The notes beneath the pieces were generated by a model. The model made no database searches. It had not been told where the DNA came from and saw only the letters and a list, made by a program, of their open reading frames with translations. The translations under genes were made by a program, and so were the position numbers. A stretch of DNA of 64,000 nucleotides, from positions 16,362 through 80,361 of the forward strand of contig JAPQWV010001598.1 in NCBI GenBank assembly GCA_027422505.1, in the 5' to 3' direction. Below, piece by piece: positions 25,046 through 37,173 of this stretch (its first letter is position 1; every line of letters begins with the position of its first letter). Source of the DNA: Craterostigma plantagineum (lineage: Eukaryota; Streptophyta; Magnoliopsida; Lamiales; Linderniaceae).

Positions 25046-25577
25046 ATGCGAAGCAAGAAGAAGACAGCACGCGCAGCTGTTCTCCACTCTCAAAACGATT
25101 CTCAGCTGTACGTATTTCCGTAAATGTAGATTTTTGTTGGCTGTTTCGGTCTTATCTTAATTATTGCTGATTGGCGTGTTTATGCAGATGCCTCGACGGA
25201 GAAAGCCTCACCAGTTTCCTCAAATCAGTCCAAAGGTACGGACATAATTATAAAAGGGAAAGGACGCATGTGGTCTTGCGTGTTATGAAATTCTGATCTG
25301 CTTGCATACATAGAGCGCGATTTGTATTTAATGGTAGGCTGTTGAATAGAAGATCGATTATAGTTGAGCATACTGCTGCTGCTGTCAAGTGAATTGAATG
25401 AGATTGTTTTGTTATAGCTTGTTGTGTCTTTCCATGGATCCTTATGGATTATGCTGATGATATTTTGACAATTGAATTTCATTCTTTGAACAGAGAGATT
25501 CAATCCGTTAGAAGTGGAGATACGTCCTTGCCATATAAGTTCTGGATCAAGGTTTTTCCCCACTTTTTTGGACAGAG

Positions 25578-25612
<35 letters not shown>

Positions 25613-26634
25613 GGAATTGAAACTTCTTTTCCTTCAGCAACAATTTGCAGTGGGAGTTAATGAAGTTACACGTGCGCTAGAGCATATGCCGCCGCCTGGT
25701 AGGAATTTAGCTTCTTGCGATGACAAGAAGTTTGATTGTGTCCCTCTACAGGTTAGTTGTCGTGTTATATACGTTTGCTAACTTGGATCTGTGCAGTCAA
25801 TTTTCTTGCCATTCTTTCATATATTGATCACTTAATCTGCTGTAAGACAGTCAATTTGTGAATGTGTTGCTGTTTTTTCATATATAAGTATTCTTGTTTA
25901 ATTCATCATGGGAGCTCGAATTAATTTGCCTAAGGCTTCAGCCGGTTTAATATGTATAGATGACACTGTCTCTCGATCAACTTAAAAATGTGAGCTCTAT
26001 ATTTTTCTAATCACAGTGCCATGGATTCCTTTTCCATCCTTCATTCGAATCCTTCTTCCCAGCACATTCTAGAGATGCTTGCAGGACTTTCTTAGCTGCA
26101 ATACTATTAGAACAGTGTGTCTTTGTGCATACATTATGCTACGCTATCCATGTTTGCCAGCTTTTTTGCTTCTTGAATTAGCTTATTGATAATTCAGAAT
26201 ATATATTGCGCTAAATTACTGCCATCACACAGTCATATAGTTATTAGCCGTAATTTGCCTTGTTACGAGATTTATGTTACTGCTAAATGGCGCAGGCTAT
26301 CCTTTTAGCTCGCGACTGCAATCCTCGATTGATGACCAAGCATTTGACATCGCTGGCTGCTTCAAGAAACGTGCCAATCATTTTAGTGAAAGGTTGTAAT
26401 CAAAACAACAATAATGAAGGCTCTCGTCGGTTAGGCGATATCGTCAAGCTAAGAACAGCAATGTCCATAGGAATCAAGGTTGGTCTATAATCACGGCCAA
26501 GAAAAAGAGCCACCAACTATTCCTGGTTAAAATTTTCTTAGATTCTAACTGCATTTAATTAGCAGGTTAAAGGTAGCAGCCTCAACAGTCTGATTAAGGA
26601 GTTTATCTCAGATGACAAGATTCTTGATTCATGA
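25046..26634 (+). CDS. L7Ae/L30e-fold RNA-binding protein, RNase P subunit p38-like
   Basis: Six exons (25046-25107, 25188-25235, 25494-25551, 25638-25751, 26296-26478, 26566-26634) join in frame to 177 residues. The N-terminus is basic (MRSKKKTARAAV). Residues 60-165 resemble the L7Ae/Rpp38 fold: GVNEVTRALE, a variable loop, LLARDCNPRLMTKHLTSLAA, VPIILVKG and RRLGDIVKLRTAMSIGIK. Proteins of this fold bind kink-turn RNA in ribosomes, snoRNPs and RNase P/MRP. The plant proteins most like this one are named RNase P subunit p38-related, so a role in tRNA 5' processing is an inference from the family. The splice sites are all GT-AG. The third intron holds a TG microsatellite. The start is the only Met before exon 2 in this frame. 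Confidence 0.8.
25579..25609. repeat. (TG)n microsatellite
   Basis: About 15 TG units in the third intron of the p38-like gene, on the + strand. Confidence 0.9.
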
Positions 26635-26930
26635 AGACATTATACCCGCAATCTTACATCGTGGTAAGGCCACTAGGCTAAAACTCAACCAGTGGTAGTA
26701 AGAAGGAATATTTAGTTGTATGAACAGAGGCGTGGTCATATATTCTACACAATATTCATTCATAAATAGAAAGGACAAAATGCAGGATATTTCTTATTGT
26801 GGGCTAAGGAGCTGCCCAAGCCCAAATGGGAGCCCTACAAACAAGCAGCTTTCTTCTAGTCCTTACCACTAATTGCAAGATTTTTCATCTTCGGACATCA
26901 TCACTTCAACCTTTTCATTGCAGAGAAGAC

Positions 26931-27575
26931 ATGATGGCCACAGCCATGAACAATCTACTGTCCTTCAAGCAGCTTCATACCTTCTCAGTCCCTCGAAACC
27001 TATCATCTTCTCCTCCGTTCAACCCACTCCTAAAAATCTCCCCGAGAAAACCAAGAATCACCACCACCAAAAAGCCCTCCTTCACCGTCCAATCCAAGGG
27101 CGGCGAGGATTCCGCCGATGCGCCCGACCGTATCATCTCAGCCGTCGCATACTTCTACCCATTCTTCGACGGTATTCAGTACGGTAAGTACGTAATTACC
27201 CAATACTACCCCTTTCAGGCCCTTATCCAACCCTTAGTCCCAGCGATAAGAGTGTTCAAAAGCTTCCCCTTCAATGGGTTTTTGGTCTTCTTGACCCTTT
27301 ACTTCGTCGTGGTGAGGAACCCCAACTTCAGCAGGTACGTGAGGTTCAATACCATGCAGGCCATAGTCCTCGATGTGCTCCTCATATTCCCCGATCTCCT
27401 TGAGAGGACTTTCAATCCAAGGGATGGGATTGGATTGGATTTCATGATGAGCTTGGACAGTACTGTGTTCTTGTTCTTGCTTATCTGCTTGGTTTATGGG
27501 TCTTCTTCGTGCTTGCTTGGTCAGCTTCCAAGGTTGCCCCTTGTTGCTGATGCTGCTGATAGGCAAGTTCTCTAG
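26931..27575 (+). CDS. TIC20-II: TIC20-II, chloroplast inner-envelope protein
   Basis: Intronless. The frame is open from 26826, but the Met pair at 26931/26934 (MMATAMNNLLSFKQ) begins a normal transit peptide and gives 214 residues, near the family length; the upstream Met at 26826 is less likely. Residues 1-58 are Ser/Lys/Pro-rich with few acids, as in chloroplast targeting. The core (about residues 65-214) has four hydrophobic segments, including ISAVAYFYPFFDGIQYGKYV, FNGFLVFLTLYFVVV, MQAIVLDVLLIFPDLL and VFLFLLICLVYGSSSCLLG. TIC20-family proteins span the inner envelope and are linked to protein import. The PFFDGIQYGKY and NPRDG motifs favour the TIC20-II/V branch over TIC20-I/IV. Confidence 0.9.
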   Translation: MMATAMNNLLSFKQLHTFSVPRNLSSSPPFNPLLKISPRKPRITTTKKPSFTVQSKGGEDSADAPDRIISAVAYFYPFFDGIQYGKYVITQYYPFQALIQPLVPAIRVFKSFPFNGFLVFLTLYFVVVRNPNFSRYVRFNTMQAIVLDVLLIFPDLLERTFNPRDGIGLDFMMSLDSTVFLFLLICLVYGSSSCLLGQLPRLPLVADAADRQVL

Positions 27576-28968
27576 TCTGAAGTCACTGTTTTTTTTTCTC
27601 CGTTTTGCTTTGAATCGCCATGATTAGTTTTCAGTAATAGAATGCTCGTTGTCTTTAAGTACATGTGTTGCCGAAGTTTTTGGTAATAAAAAAAGCTGCG
27701 TTCTTGTTGGAACTTTGAGGCTCGTTCTTTAATCAACACTCGAAGTATGTCGAGGTTTGAGTAATGGGTTCTGCAATATGTCTGCTTCTTTTCGATCTTG
27801 AAGCCTTTTCATTGCATTTTTGCCGCCATCATCTCCTTTACTCTTAAGATTGTTTCGTAATTGGCTCCAAGGCAGTTTTTTCCCGTAGATTTAGAATCTT
27901 GTGATGTTTTTGTTTGAAGCAATTGATTATACTGTGAGCCGAAGCTGAGTGTTGATGTTGAGATTGGTCAAATATGATGCAATTAAATTGGAATTCTGTT
28001 CGTAGATGTTTCACAGCCTATCATTTACATGATTCCAGCTGTGACATATTTCACGACGGTGACGGTGATTATACGCACTTAATCTTCCTAATACTAATAG
28101 TATTATTTATTATTATTTGGGACGCAGCGTTTGTTAACATTAAATAAACAATATTTTGTTGTGGATGGTTGTGCATGACAGAACCCATGTGATCTGTCTC
28201 CAGTTGCACTTTTTAAAGCTTTCAAGTAATATCTAATCCTTTAAGGTTTATTGTGTATAAATCAAATAGGTTATGGTATGTGCTTTTCGTCTTTAAAGTT
28301 AAAATTGAACGAAGAAGCTTCTCAATATTAAAAGCTAACCACCTGTACATGTACTAAATTATTCTGGTAAAGGGTGTTGGATATAAAAAAAATAACACAA
28401 GCAGTCGGTGACAGTACTAGCCAGTGCAAAAGTGCATAAACCAAAGCTTCTTCTCTATTTATCAAATCATTATGAAATCAAATAATGTCACAATCATTAT
28501 GGTCATTTGGTATCACTAATCACGCACGTGAGCATATGGAAAACCACAATCTGGTCCTTATGTTTTAATTAAGCACAATTGGCCGCGCATAGTTTATACT
28601 TTAAACCTAGTTAGCCTCCCTAATCATAAAAACATGGATCAAGCTTCGAAAAAACCTATTTGAACACTGCAAGCAGCTTTATTTCAAACGATCGACTGCA
28701 TTTTCTAAGTAGACCTTAAACAAAAACCATGGGGACTAAATCTGAATTACGGTTAAATTTATACCAGCAAAATGAAATTTCCGTCAACAATTAGAGCACA
28801 GTGGCATAAGTGTAATTAAATCCCATTCCCAAGTCCCTTTTCACAAACTCACATCTTCCATTACATAACAAAGAAGAGCTCTACTCTATCTCTTCTCATT
28901 TCCTTACACACACACACACACCTGAACTTAGCTGCAAAACGAGGAACTTCTCAGCAGCAGCAGCAACA
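27576..28968. other. TIC20-II 3' flank and FLA upstream region
   Basis: About 1.4 kb without a recognisable gene. The left part should hold the TIC20-II 3' UTR, the right part the FLA promoter. An AC tract at 28906-28921 lies in the expected FLA 5' leader. The section near 28540-28780 reads like degenerate repeat-derived sequence, but no ends were found. Confidence 0.45.
28906..28921. repeat. (AC)n tract in the FLA 5' leader
   Basis: A run of eight AC units about 50 bases upstream of the FLA start codon. Confidence 0.75.
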
Positions 28969-30285
28969 ATGCAGCGTAATCTCCTCTTCCTCCTCCTCCT
29001 CCTCCTCCTCGCCGCCGCCGCCGTCATTTCTCCGAGCAACGCCCACAACATCACCAAGATCCTCGACAAGTACCCCGAGCTCTCCACCTTCAACCACTAC
29101 CTCACCGCCACACAGCTCGCCGCCGAAATCAACGGCCGCGAAACCATCACCGTCTGCGCCGTCGACAACTCCGCCATGTCCGACCTCCTCTCCAAGCACC
29201 TCTCCATCGGATCTATCAAGAACGTGCTCTCCCTCCACGTCCTCCTCGACTACTTCGACTCCAAGAAGCTCCACGACATCACCAACGGCACCGCCCTCGC
29301 CGCCACCCTCTACCAAGCCACCGGATCTGCGCCGGGCTCCACCGGATTCGTCAACATCACCGACTTAAAGGGCGGCCGCGTCGGCTTCTCACCCAAAGAC
29401 GACGATGGTACTCTTCTTCTTCACTCTTAGCTTTTGCTTTCTTCTGCAGTCGATGTTTGACTAACTGAGAGTGGGTTTTTTTTCTTCCTTTCAGCAATCT
29501 CCGCTACTTTCGTCAAGTCGGTGGAGGCGATACCCTACAACATCTCGGTGATCCAAATCTCGTCGATTCTCCCCTCGTCTGACGCGGAGGCGCCGGCGCC
29601 GACTCCGGCGGAGGCGAACCTCACGGCCCTTATGACCGCCCACGGCTGCAAGGAGTTCGCCGACGTGTTGACGGCGAGCCCAGCGCAGAAGACGTTCGAC
29701 GACAACATACAGAGTGGGCTGACCATCTTCTGCCCCGGCGACGACGCCGTGAAGAAGTTCCTGCCGAAGTACAAGAACCTCACCGCCGGCGACCAGCAGG
29801 CGCTCTTGGAGTACCACGGCATCCCAGTCTACGACTCCTTGGCCAACCTCAAGGCCAGCAACGGCCTGACCAACACACTCGCCACCGACGGAAGCAACCG
29901 CTTCGACTTCACGGTGCAGAACGACGGCAGTGACGTCACCATCGTCACCAAGGTGGTCACGGCCAAGATCGTCAACACCCTCGTGGACGAGAACCCGCTA
30001 GCGATCTACGAGGTGAACAAGGTATTGATACCCAAGGAGCTGGCGAAGGGGGCCGCGTCGCCGGCTCCGGCGCCGGCGCCGGAGGCAGACGCGCCTGCTC
30101 CGGCTGGGAAGAAGAGTAAGCACAAGTCCCCGCCGGCTCCTGCTGCTCCGGCGGACTCGCCGGCGGATGGGCCGGTGGCGGATCAGGCGGCGGCGGATGG
30201 GAATGGAGCCGCGAGGTTTGAGGGCGGCTTTGGGTGGTTCGCCGCCGTGGTTCTTGGGGCTTGGCTGTCTTTGAGGCATCTGTGA
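28969..30285 (+). CDS. Fasciclin-like arabinogalactan protein, FLA2 type
   Basis: Two exons, 28969-29407 and 29495-30285, give 409 residues. Residues 1-25 are a signal peptide with a long Leu run. Two fasciclin domains follow: the first (about 26-170) has [16 protein letters not shown] and [15 protein letters not shown], the second (about 200-345) has [20 protein letters not shown] and [13 protein letters not shown]. Between and after them are Ala-Pro/Pro-Ala repeats of the arabinogalactan type ([27 protein letters not shown]). The C-terminus is hydrophobic ([17 protein letters not shown]) and preceded by small residues, consistent with GPI anchoring. The two-domain layout and overall order match FLA1/FLA2, cell-surface proteins linked to wall structure and adhesion. 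The coding sequence is much more GC-rich than its surroundings, with a strong preference for C at third positions. Confidence 0.93.
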
Positions 30286-30828
30286 ACGGAAGGTTTTGAT
30301 TTATCTATGCGACTGTGAGTGATTGATTCCACGTTCTTTCTTCACTTTTGCTTTGTGTTTCATTCATTTTGCTGTACTGTTGTATTATTTCTTGATTTGA
30401 ATACCTTCTTCTTCTGTTGAATCTCTATTAGCTTTTCCGTGTCTATTGTGCTTTCCAAAACACACATATATACACACACAGTTGGCAAGTAAATGTTCGA
30501 CTTCGAATCAAACTCTTTTACTACTGCTAGTTTTTCTCGTTAACCGAAAACGGTAATGAAAATACAGAATGAAGACTGCTTCGATTTTGCACAAAACGTC
30601 CACACTCGAGTCTGGTGTGACACGCTTGTCATCCAATTGGAATTCGACACGTGTAATAAGCTGTACTAATTACAGTAATCTCAATCGCCGTGTAATTAGA
30701 TTAAGACTCAATCCAATATATCTTCCGTGTAATAAATATAACTATATTCATTAGATCAGTCCCTTCACCTCACTCAGTCCACTCCCTTTTCGCCGGTCAA
30801 AATCATTTCAATCGATCTCCGCCGAAAA
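30286..30828. other. FLA 3' flank and AIM32-like promoter
   Basis: This 543-base gap is AT-rich and lies between two + strand genes. It should contain the FLA 3' UTR and the promoter and leader of the next gene. I see no other gene or clear motif. Confidence 0.45.
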
Positions 30829-33124
30829 ATGTCGGCCACCGCCGCGAGAGACGACCCACTCCACTTGCTGACCACCCCACCGACCCATCAGCCCTATTCT
30901 CCTTCTCCGACGGACCCCATCGACAGTTACCTGACGGAATCATCTGGGAGCTTTCAGAACTCCGGCGGCTTTCTGGGCGACTCGATCGGAGCCTCCGGCG
31001 AGGACTACGGATTCACTAGGCCGGATTTCAGGAAGTTGCCGCTGGTTGGGACGGTGGAGAAGTACGACAGGCACGTGTTTCTGTGTTACAAGAATCCTCA
31101 GGTTTGGCCGCAGAGGATTGAGGCGGCCGAGTTCGATCGATTGCCCAGGTTGCTCTCTGCTGCCATGGCTGCGAAGAAGGGGGATATGAATCGCGTGGTA
31201 TGTGGAATAATTAAGGGCATTCTGCTCTATGTGCTTTCATTTGTTTCTTTCGATTCCTTTGCCTTCTCCGTTTTGAGCTGAGGGAGGAACTGCGAGAGGA
31301 TAGGCAATCGCTTTAAGATGCGAAAATGCGATCTTTTTGTTGCAAAAATGATGCCATATATGACCATTTGCTGATCTATTTGGTACTTTGTTCATTGCGG
31401 GACTGTTTTACATAAATGGAGAAGTAGTTTACTGCAAGGATTAGGTATCTAGTAGTGTTTTAATCCTTTTAGTGTGTGTATTGTGGCGTTACCAAGGAAT
31501 CACTGGGGTAATAAAAGGTATGTGATTGCGTTATTTGCGTTTTAAGCGCATAATATGAATCCTTTCGGGCTGTTTGATATCTTGATGCTCTCTAAAGATG
31601 TTAGATACTAAAAATTAAAGCTTCGTAGTTGTTTCGGAATAAAATAGGCGAATTTACGGGGATTTCTGATGTGGGATTTTTGACTAAAACGCAATCTCTT
31701 ATCGTCCTTTTCTCCTGTGACATGATATCATGTAATCCTAGTCAATCCTAAAAATGTGATCTTTGCATAAAACATTCTTGTAAGTTGTCATGACAATTTT
31801 GCACCTGTTTATATCGCTTTGTGCAATTGAACTCCTTGATTATGATGATTAGAACCCTCTTATTGTAAGTGAGTGCTGTGCACTGTCCATAATCATTCTC
31901 GATAGGATAGCTATATCCACTTCCTATTGTAATATGATAGTCATTTTCTTGCTTCTAAATGGAGTGCCTCATTACATGTACTCTCTCTATCTCTCTTCCT
32001 TTCAAGACTCGGTTAACAATCTGCGAGGGACATGATGGAACTGAGACATCAAACGGTGACGTGTTGATCTTCCCAGACATGGTCAGATACAGGTTAGAAG
32101 AACCCTTCCGTTCATTCTCTGATATCTTCTCCCAATGAGATGAGACAACTAATATCTCATGATTTAGGAGATTAACCCATTTCGACGTCGAAACATTCGT
32201 CGAAGAAGTACTCGTGAAGAACGGTGAATGGTCGCCTGGCTCTCCCGAGCCATTAACTGGCTGGTACGTCTTTGTATGTTGCCACGGTGCACGAGATAGG
32301 CGCTGTGGCGTTTGTGGCCCTTCGATCGTCAGCAAGTTCAAGAACGAAATAGAGTCTTGTGGCTTACAGGGAAAAGTCTCTGTTAGCCCTTGTTCTCACG
32401 TGGGCGGGCATCAATACGCAGGCAATGTGCTCATTTTTGGGCCAAACGCTGATAAAAAAGTCACTGGCCATTGGTCAGTGTTTCGAGTTTTTTTTTTTTT
32501 TTTAAAATTCAAGAATATGATAATATTTTATATTCAAACTAGCTAAACACTGTGATTACATCTGTATATTGCAGGTATGGATATGTAACTCCTGAAGATG
32601 TTACGCTTCTGCTCGAACAGCATGTTGGAAAAGGAGAAATTGTAGATTTCCTATGGAGGTAATAATTTTGTTACTATGAGACCCTTTTCAATTTTTCGGT
32701 TTCATCATCCTTTTCGCATCGCAGGGGACAAATGGGATTATCAGAAGAAGAACAAATCAAAGCACACGAGCTAAGGTCTCAAGCTTACGGTGGAATTGAC
32801 AAGAACAACGCTGAAAACTCTTCTTCGACGGAGAACAGTCCAAACTGCTGCCAAGGAAACGGCAGCTCAGTTTGCTGCCAGAAACAAACCTCGAAAGAGA
32901 AGAAACGCGGTTCTGTTTCGACCGAGGCTGTAATAACTACTGAGAAGAAAAAAGGCTCCAAAAAGCAATATCCAATCAGTAATAGCCTCAACCCTCGTAA
33001 GGTATGCTCGATGCCCACATGGTACGAATGCTGGGAACGTGAAGACACTTACGCTGCTCTCACAGTAATCGGCGCTGTTATATCAGTTGCATTTGCCTAT
33101 AACTGTTACAGGCAGCTGAAGTAA
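30829..33124 (+). CDS. Sucrase/ferredoxin-like (AIM32-type) thioredoxin-fold protein
   Basis: Five exons (30829-31197, 32007-32092, 32168-32473, 32575-32658, 32725-33124) join to 414 residues. The N-terminal 80 residues are Pro/Ser/Gly-rich. The family domain spans about residues 80-270 and includes KYDRHVFLCYKNPQVWP, DVLIFPDMVRYR, VFVCCHGARDRRCGVCGP and CSHVGGHQYAGNVLIFGPNA. The paired Cys and HVGGHxxAGN are the thioredoxin-like [2Fe-2S] ferredoxin signature of Suc_Fer/AIM32 proteins. The C-terminal region is Lys/Ser-rich with a second Cys cluster (NCCQGNGSSVCCQ), and ends in a hydrophobic stretch (YAALTVIGAVISVAFAY) that looks like a tail anchor. The function in plants is poorly defined; the yeast relative Aim32 is a mitochondrial thiol/redox protein. 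Its 3' end faces the SEC14 gene 256 bases away. Confidence 0.88.
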
Positions 33125-33380
33125 GTTGCATAAGCATATACATATATATAAGTTTATGCCTATATGCTCTGCCTATATATTTGTGTGGTTATGTAAGTAT
33201 GACTAGTGAAAAGTTGTAGACTTGACTTGGATTTATGGCTGTATTTGTAATCAGATTAATGTATGATGCACTTTGCTGTATAAATGGCTGTGTTTCATGA
33301 CCTGGTGAGCAGTGAAATTACATAATATAAATGGCATCATCATCATCCAAGAAATATTCGTAAAGTATATGTATGTTTCT

Positions 33381-35621
33381 TCAATCTCCATTGATTTTGA
33401 GCTCATGCAATGTTTGGTGGATCCCATTTTGGTTCCCTATCCTCTGAAACTCGGACTCTATGGTCTGAGCTATGGCCACGTCTTCCGGGCCGGGCTCGGG
33501 CACATCGACGTGGACCGAACCGTGTTTGACCAGGTCAACGGTGCTGGCTCGTCCTTTGACGTAATCGTAGAGCTCTTTGTGGAACTTATGGTCTAATGAG
33601 AAACAGTTGCTAACGGTTCCATTCCTCGAGTGCTTCGACGAGCCCGACCCTTCCTTGCGACAGAAATGCGGGAGAGATTCGTAATCCATTATCTGCTTTT
33701 TTTAAAAAAAAAATGGCGATGATCGCATGTTTTTTGTAAAGACGGTGTAGAAAATATTTGAAGAAAAAAAAAAGCTCGGGCGGTCGGTCGCTTGCCTTCA
33801 GAAGATCGTCTCTTCCCGAACCTGAAAGGACTTGAATCTTCTTTCTTGTTCTCTCTTGCAACAGAGGTTTGACAACCTAGGAATCTTCTTGATGTCTGAA
33901 TGCTAACTAAATCATATCATTGCAAAATGTAAATATGATTGTTGACAGACCTTCCAACATGCTGAGAATATGTAGGGGGAGTTGACTATGTAGTAAGTAT
34001 CCGTCTTCTCGGGATAGTTCAGGTCGTCGACTGTTGATATGACAGACAGCAACTGAAAGCAAACAAGTAAATATATAGACGAAAGAGCAGATAAAATCGA
34101 CCGATCATTAATTTCTCCAAACATATATACATACATACCTTGAGTTGGTTCAGAGCAGAAAGTTTCAGGCCAGTCATGTCCAAAACCTTTATACAAGTGC
34201 CCAAGTACCTCTTATACTTTTTCGTAGCAGCAGGCTAATGAGGTAAGAAGATTTGAATCAAAAGCAATGGCCAACAACAAGGAGACATATGATGTAATAG
34301 TTTTTTTAGATTCTGAATCTTACGAGTATCACACGATCTCTGTATTCGTTCATTTGGATGTGGGACTGAACGTAATAGTGAGCCTAAGAGGAGACAAAAG
34401 GGTAGGAGTTCTGATTTTTGATATGAAATGTGACGAATGAAAATGATATTACGTTAAATTACAAGAATGATCTTACAGATGCTTTGTCATATGTGCTGAG
34501 CCCAACACCGATAGCAATCACAGGAAGGCCCTGTAAGAATTTATAATCTACGTGAACAAAAACAAGATAACATACAGCTCGAGGAAAGCAAGAAAGAAAA
34601 CCGATGTTCAAAAAAGTACCTCTTTAGTGTATCCAGACATGCCTACGAGCTGAGAATCGCGTATTGCTCTATACGTATCAGTTGGAACGATTGGTTTCTG
34701 AAAAAGGCGAACAAATACGATAAATCTAAGGAAATAAAAAGAAGAGTAAATAGTTTTTCTTGAACATGTACATTCACATGAACACCAAAGCATCATGGAC
34801 TTAAATTGAGGACCTATAATGGCTATGGTGGATTAGACCAAAGATATGTGCTACGTCACTTACAGCCAATATGTCATCGATTTCATTCTGAATCCTCCAG
34901 TTAAAACAGTCAATAAGCTGAAAAGAATACAAATTACTGTTAGAACCAACGAAAAAAAATATAGGAAAAGCAAGAATTTGAGTTTGCCAACAAACCATTT
35001 TATGAGCATTTGATATGTTGCCATCCCTTGCTTTGAGAAACCTCGCCAAACACTCCTTGGGATGTCCATTATGCATATTCTACACAATAAACTCATTCTT
35101 ATCACTCACAGGCAAGCATAGACCGAAGAGATGAAGATCAACGAAGCAAACTTAGCCCATTTTGATGAAGTTAAAAAAAATTCCGACAGTAAACTCAGCA
35201 ACTCTAAGATTAGACTTGGCATTGACTGTGGGTTTACCGACAAGGAGATCAAAACTGAGAGAGAGAGAGAGGCAACTGAAACAATCACCACAAAACTAGA
35301 CCTAAAGTTATTACACGTTGTACATGAGATGAAATGCCCAGATCGAGTTTGACTCACTTCGATTCCTCCAAATCTTATAATGCATAACGAATCAGTATAA
35401 TTTGATTTACTAACCAGGAAAGTTCTCTTCAATGGCTCATCAACTGCAGAATATAAAATAGAAAACGAATCAGCTGATACTTAACAGATCAAATACAAGC
35501 AAAAAATAGTGGCACCCAAAGAAAAAAGGAAGACGATTAGATCGGAGAAGGAGATAGTGGGGTGACCTTTTTCGATCATGGATTCAAACTGTTCGATCAA
35601 ATCCTTGGCGAAGAACACCAT
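33381..35621 (-). CDS. SEC14/CRAL-TRIO phosphatidylinositol-transfer-like protein
   Basis: Eleven exons (35567-35621, 35415-35443, 34996-35079, 34864-34917, 34620-34697, 34477-34530, 34324-34383, 34139-34234, 33951-34052, 33796-33876, 33381-33692) join in frame to 334 residues. The N-terminal helix bundle (CRAL-TRIO-N) contains HPKECLARFLKARDGNISNA. The lipid-binding domain runs through GLPVIAIGVGLSTYDKAS, VHYYVQ-type and CIKVLDMTGLKLSALNQLK strands, then DDLNYPEKTDTYYIVNSPY and IFSACWK. The C-terminal exon holds SLDHKFHKELYDYV. Such proteins exchange phosphatidylinositol and phosphatidylcholine and help regulate phosphoinositide supply and membrane traffic. The last intron (33693-33795) has a GC donor (AAG|GCAAGC). 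The start at 35621 (MVFFAKDLIEQF) gives the family's usual N-terminus; longer in-frame starts exist upstream but are less likely. Confidence 0.92.
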
Positions 35622-37173
35622 ATTTCGCCGGCAACTTTCTAACACAACTTGCAAAATTTCAGCGCCTCTTGTATTAAATACTACGAAGGATTCTTCTTTG
35701 AGACAATGGGCTTCGTTTTCCAACTTTTGCTTTTCTCTCACATCGAACCAAGATCAAAGTCTAAAGTTTGGATCTTTTCTTTCACAAATGCCCTCCAAGT
35801 TTGATACAGGACAAAGGCAATGTTTATAGTATTAATACTGTGATTAGGAGGGAATAAGTATTTATGCTTTGGCTTTTATACGCTTTTAACAATGACAATT
35901 ATTTTACCTTAATTACAAAGTTGAAAACGAAATCATTGGTTCTGAAAATAATATTCTATCATTAATACCTTGTTTTTGATAATTTCGAAATATAAAAGTT
36001 AAGAGTTTATACAGGGAAACGATCGGAGGCTATACAAATCCAATATTACAATGAATCTTGAAAGAAAGGCCAACGATCTAAAATTTCTTAAAATAAATTA
36101 ACTTCTAATTTATGTCGGTGTGACAAAGTTCAATATCTAAGAATTTATCGTGTGTATCTTTTTTGTTATTATTATTTGGTTCGAATGTCACGTTGGGACT
36201 ATTATTGTTCGTTGATCATATCAACCACCTAATTAAATGGTAATAAAATCGTGGCCCATACGATGGCATTGCATAATAGTAATAACGTGACACATCATGT
36301 GAATCTATGCTTTTCAGATGTGGCACTTGTCCTTTTTCCTAGTCGCAAAATATTTATATGATTCATCGAGTTTCTTACATAATATATCATATTTTGAACA
36401 TTGTGTTTATAATAGATTATCACATTTTATAAAAGAAAGAAAATGAAACAACAAAATAAAATCAATATCAATATTGACTTTGAGAAATAGCTCCGTGACA
36501 TAGTTTTAAACTTTCTACGTGATGAGTCATTGAGGAATGAGGACAACTTTCACATAATAAATTTGCCCGTTGTCTACCAAAAATTTATGACAAATTAGGT
36601 CCTTTCACGTTTTCATTTAGAGTATATACATAACTCTTTATTTTGGAATCGTATATTGTCCATTTTGAATACGTTAGCGATAGTTTTGATGCAATAAATA
36701 AATTAGAACTCACGTAGTAAAATGTAATGAAATACATCTAAAACACGACCGCAAGAGGAATAAAGAATAGCGTTATACCGCGTGCAATAATGGAGTATTG
36801 ATATTCTATGTGTTTAGTGCCACCTTAAAAAAAAAAGATTCGGCTTTCCCATGGCGTGCTTGAATATATATATGTAGCTTTAGCATAACAAATAGAATTT
36901 CCACAAAGGTGATTATTAAACAACGCAATATTTAACTTAGTGTTGGTAATAAAATGTTCTATTTATCACCCCACTAAACTAAAAATCAAATCATGGATGA
37001 CACGACACATAATATATGATACATATGATATAACCACGACGATTTAGCTCAATATCATCAAATCGACACAAAAAAATCCAGTTAAATAGAACCCGACCCA
37101 TAAAAGTTAACCGCGAAATCAAACCGAAAAAAAGGAAAGTGAAAAAAGAAGAGAGAACTTAGCTTAATTCGCC
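35622..37173. other. SEC14 upstream region and RPAC1 3' flank
   Basis: About 1.55 kb of very AT-rich sequence between two minus-strand genes. The right part (about 36900-37173) should hold the RPAC1 3' UTR, the left part the SEC14 promoter. I see no gene, tRNA or clear repeat ends. Confidence 0.5.

Noticed and set aside
26826..26930. Upstream in-frame Met for TIC20-II (26826)
   Set aside because: It would add 35 residues ahead of a normal transit peptide; the Met at 26931 gives the family length.
28951..30279. Long minus-strand frames of 90-120 codons, rich in Val/Gly or Arg
   Set aside because: They are antisense shadows of the GC-rich FLA exons.
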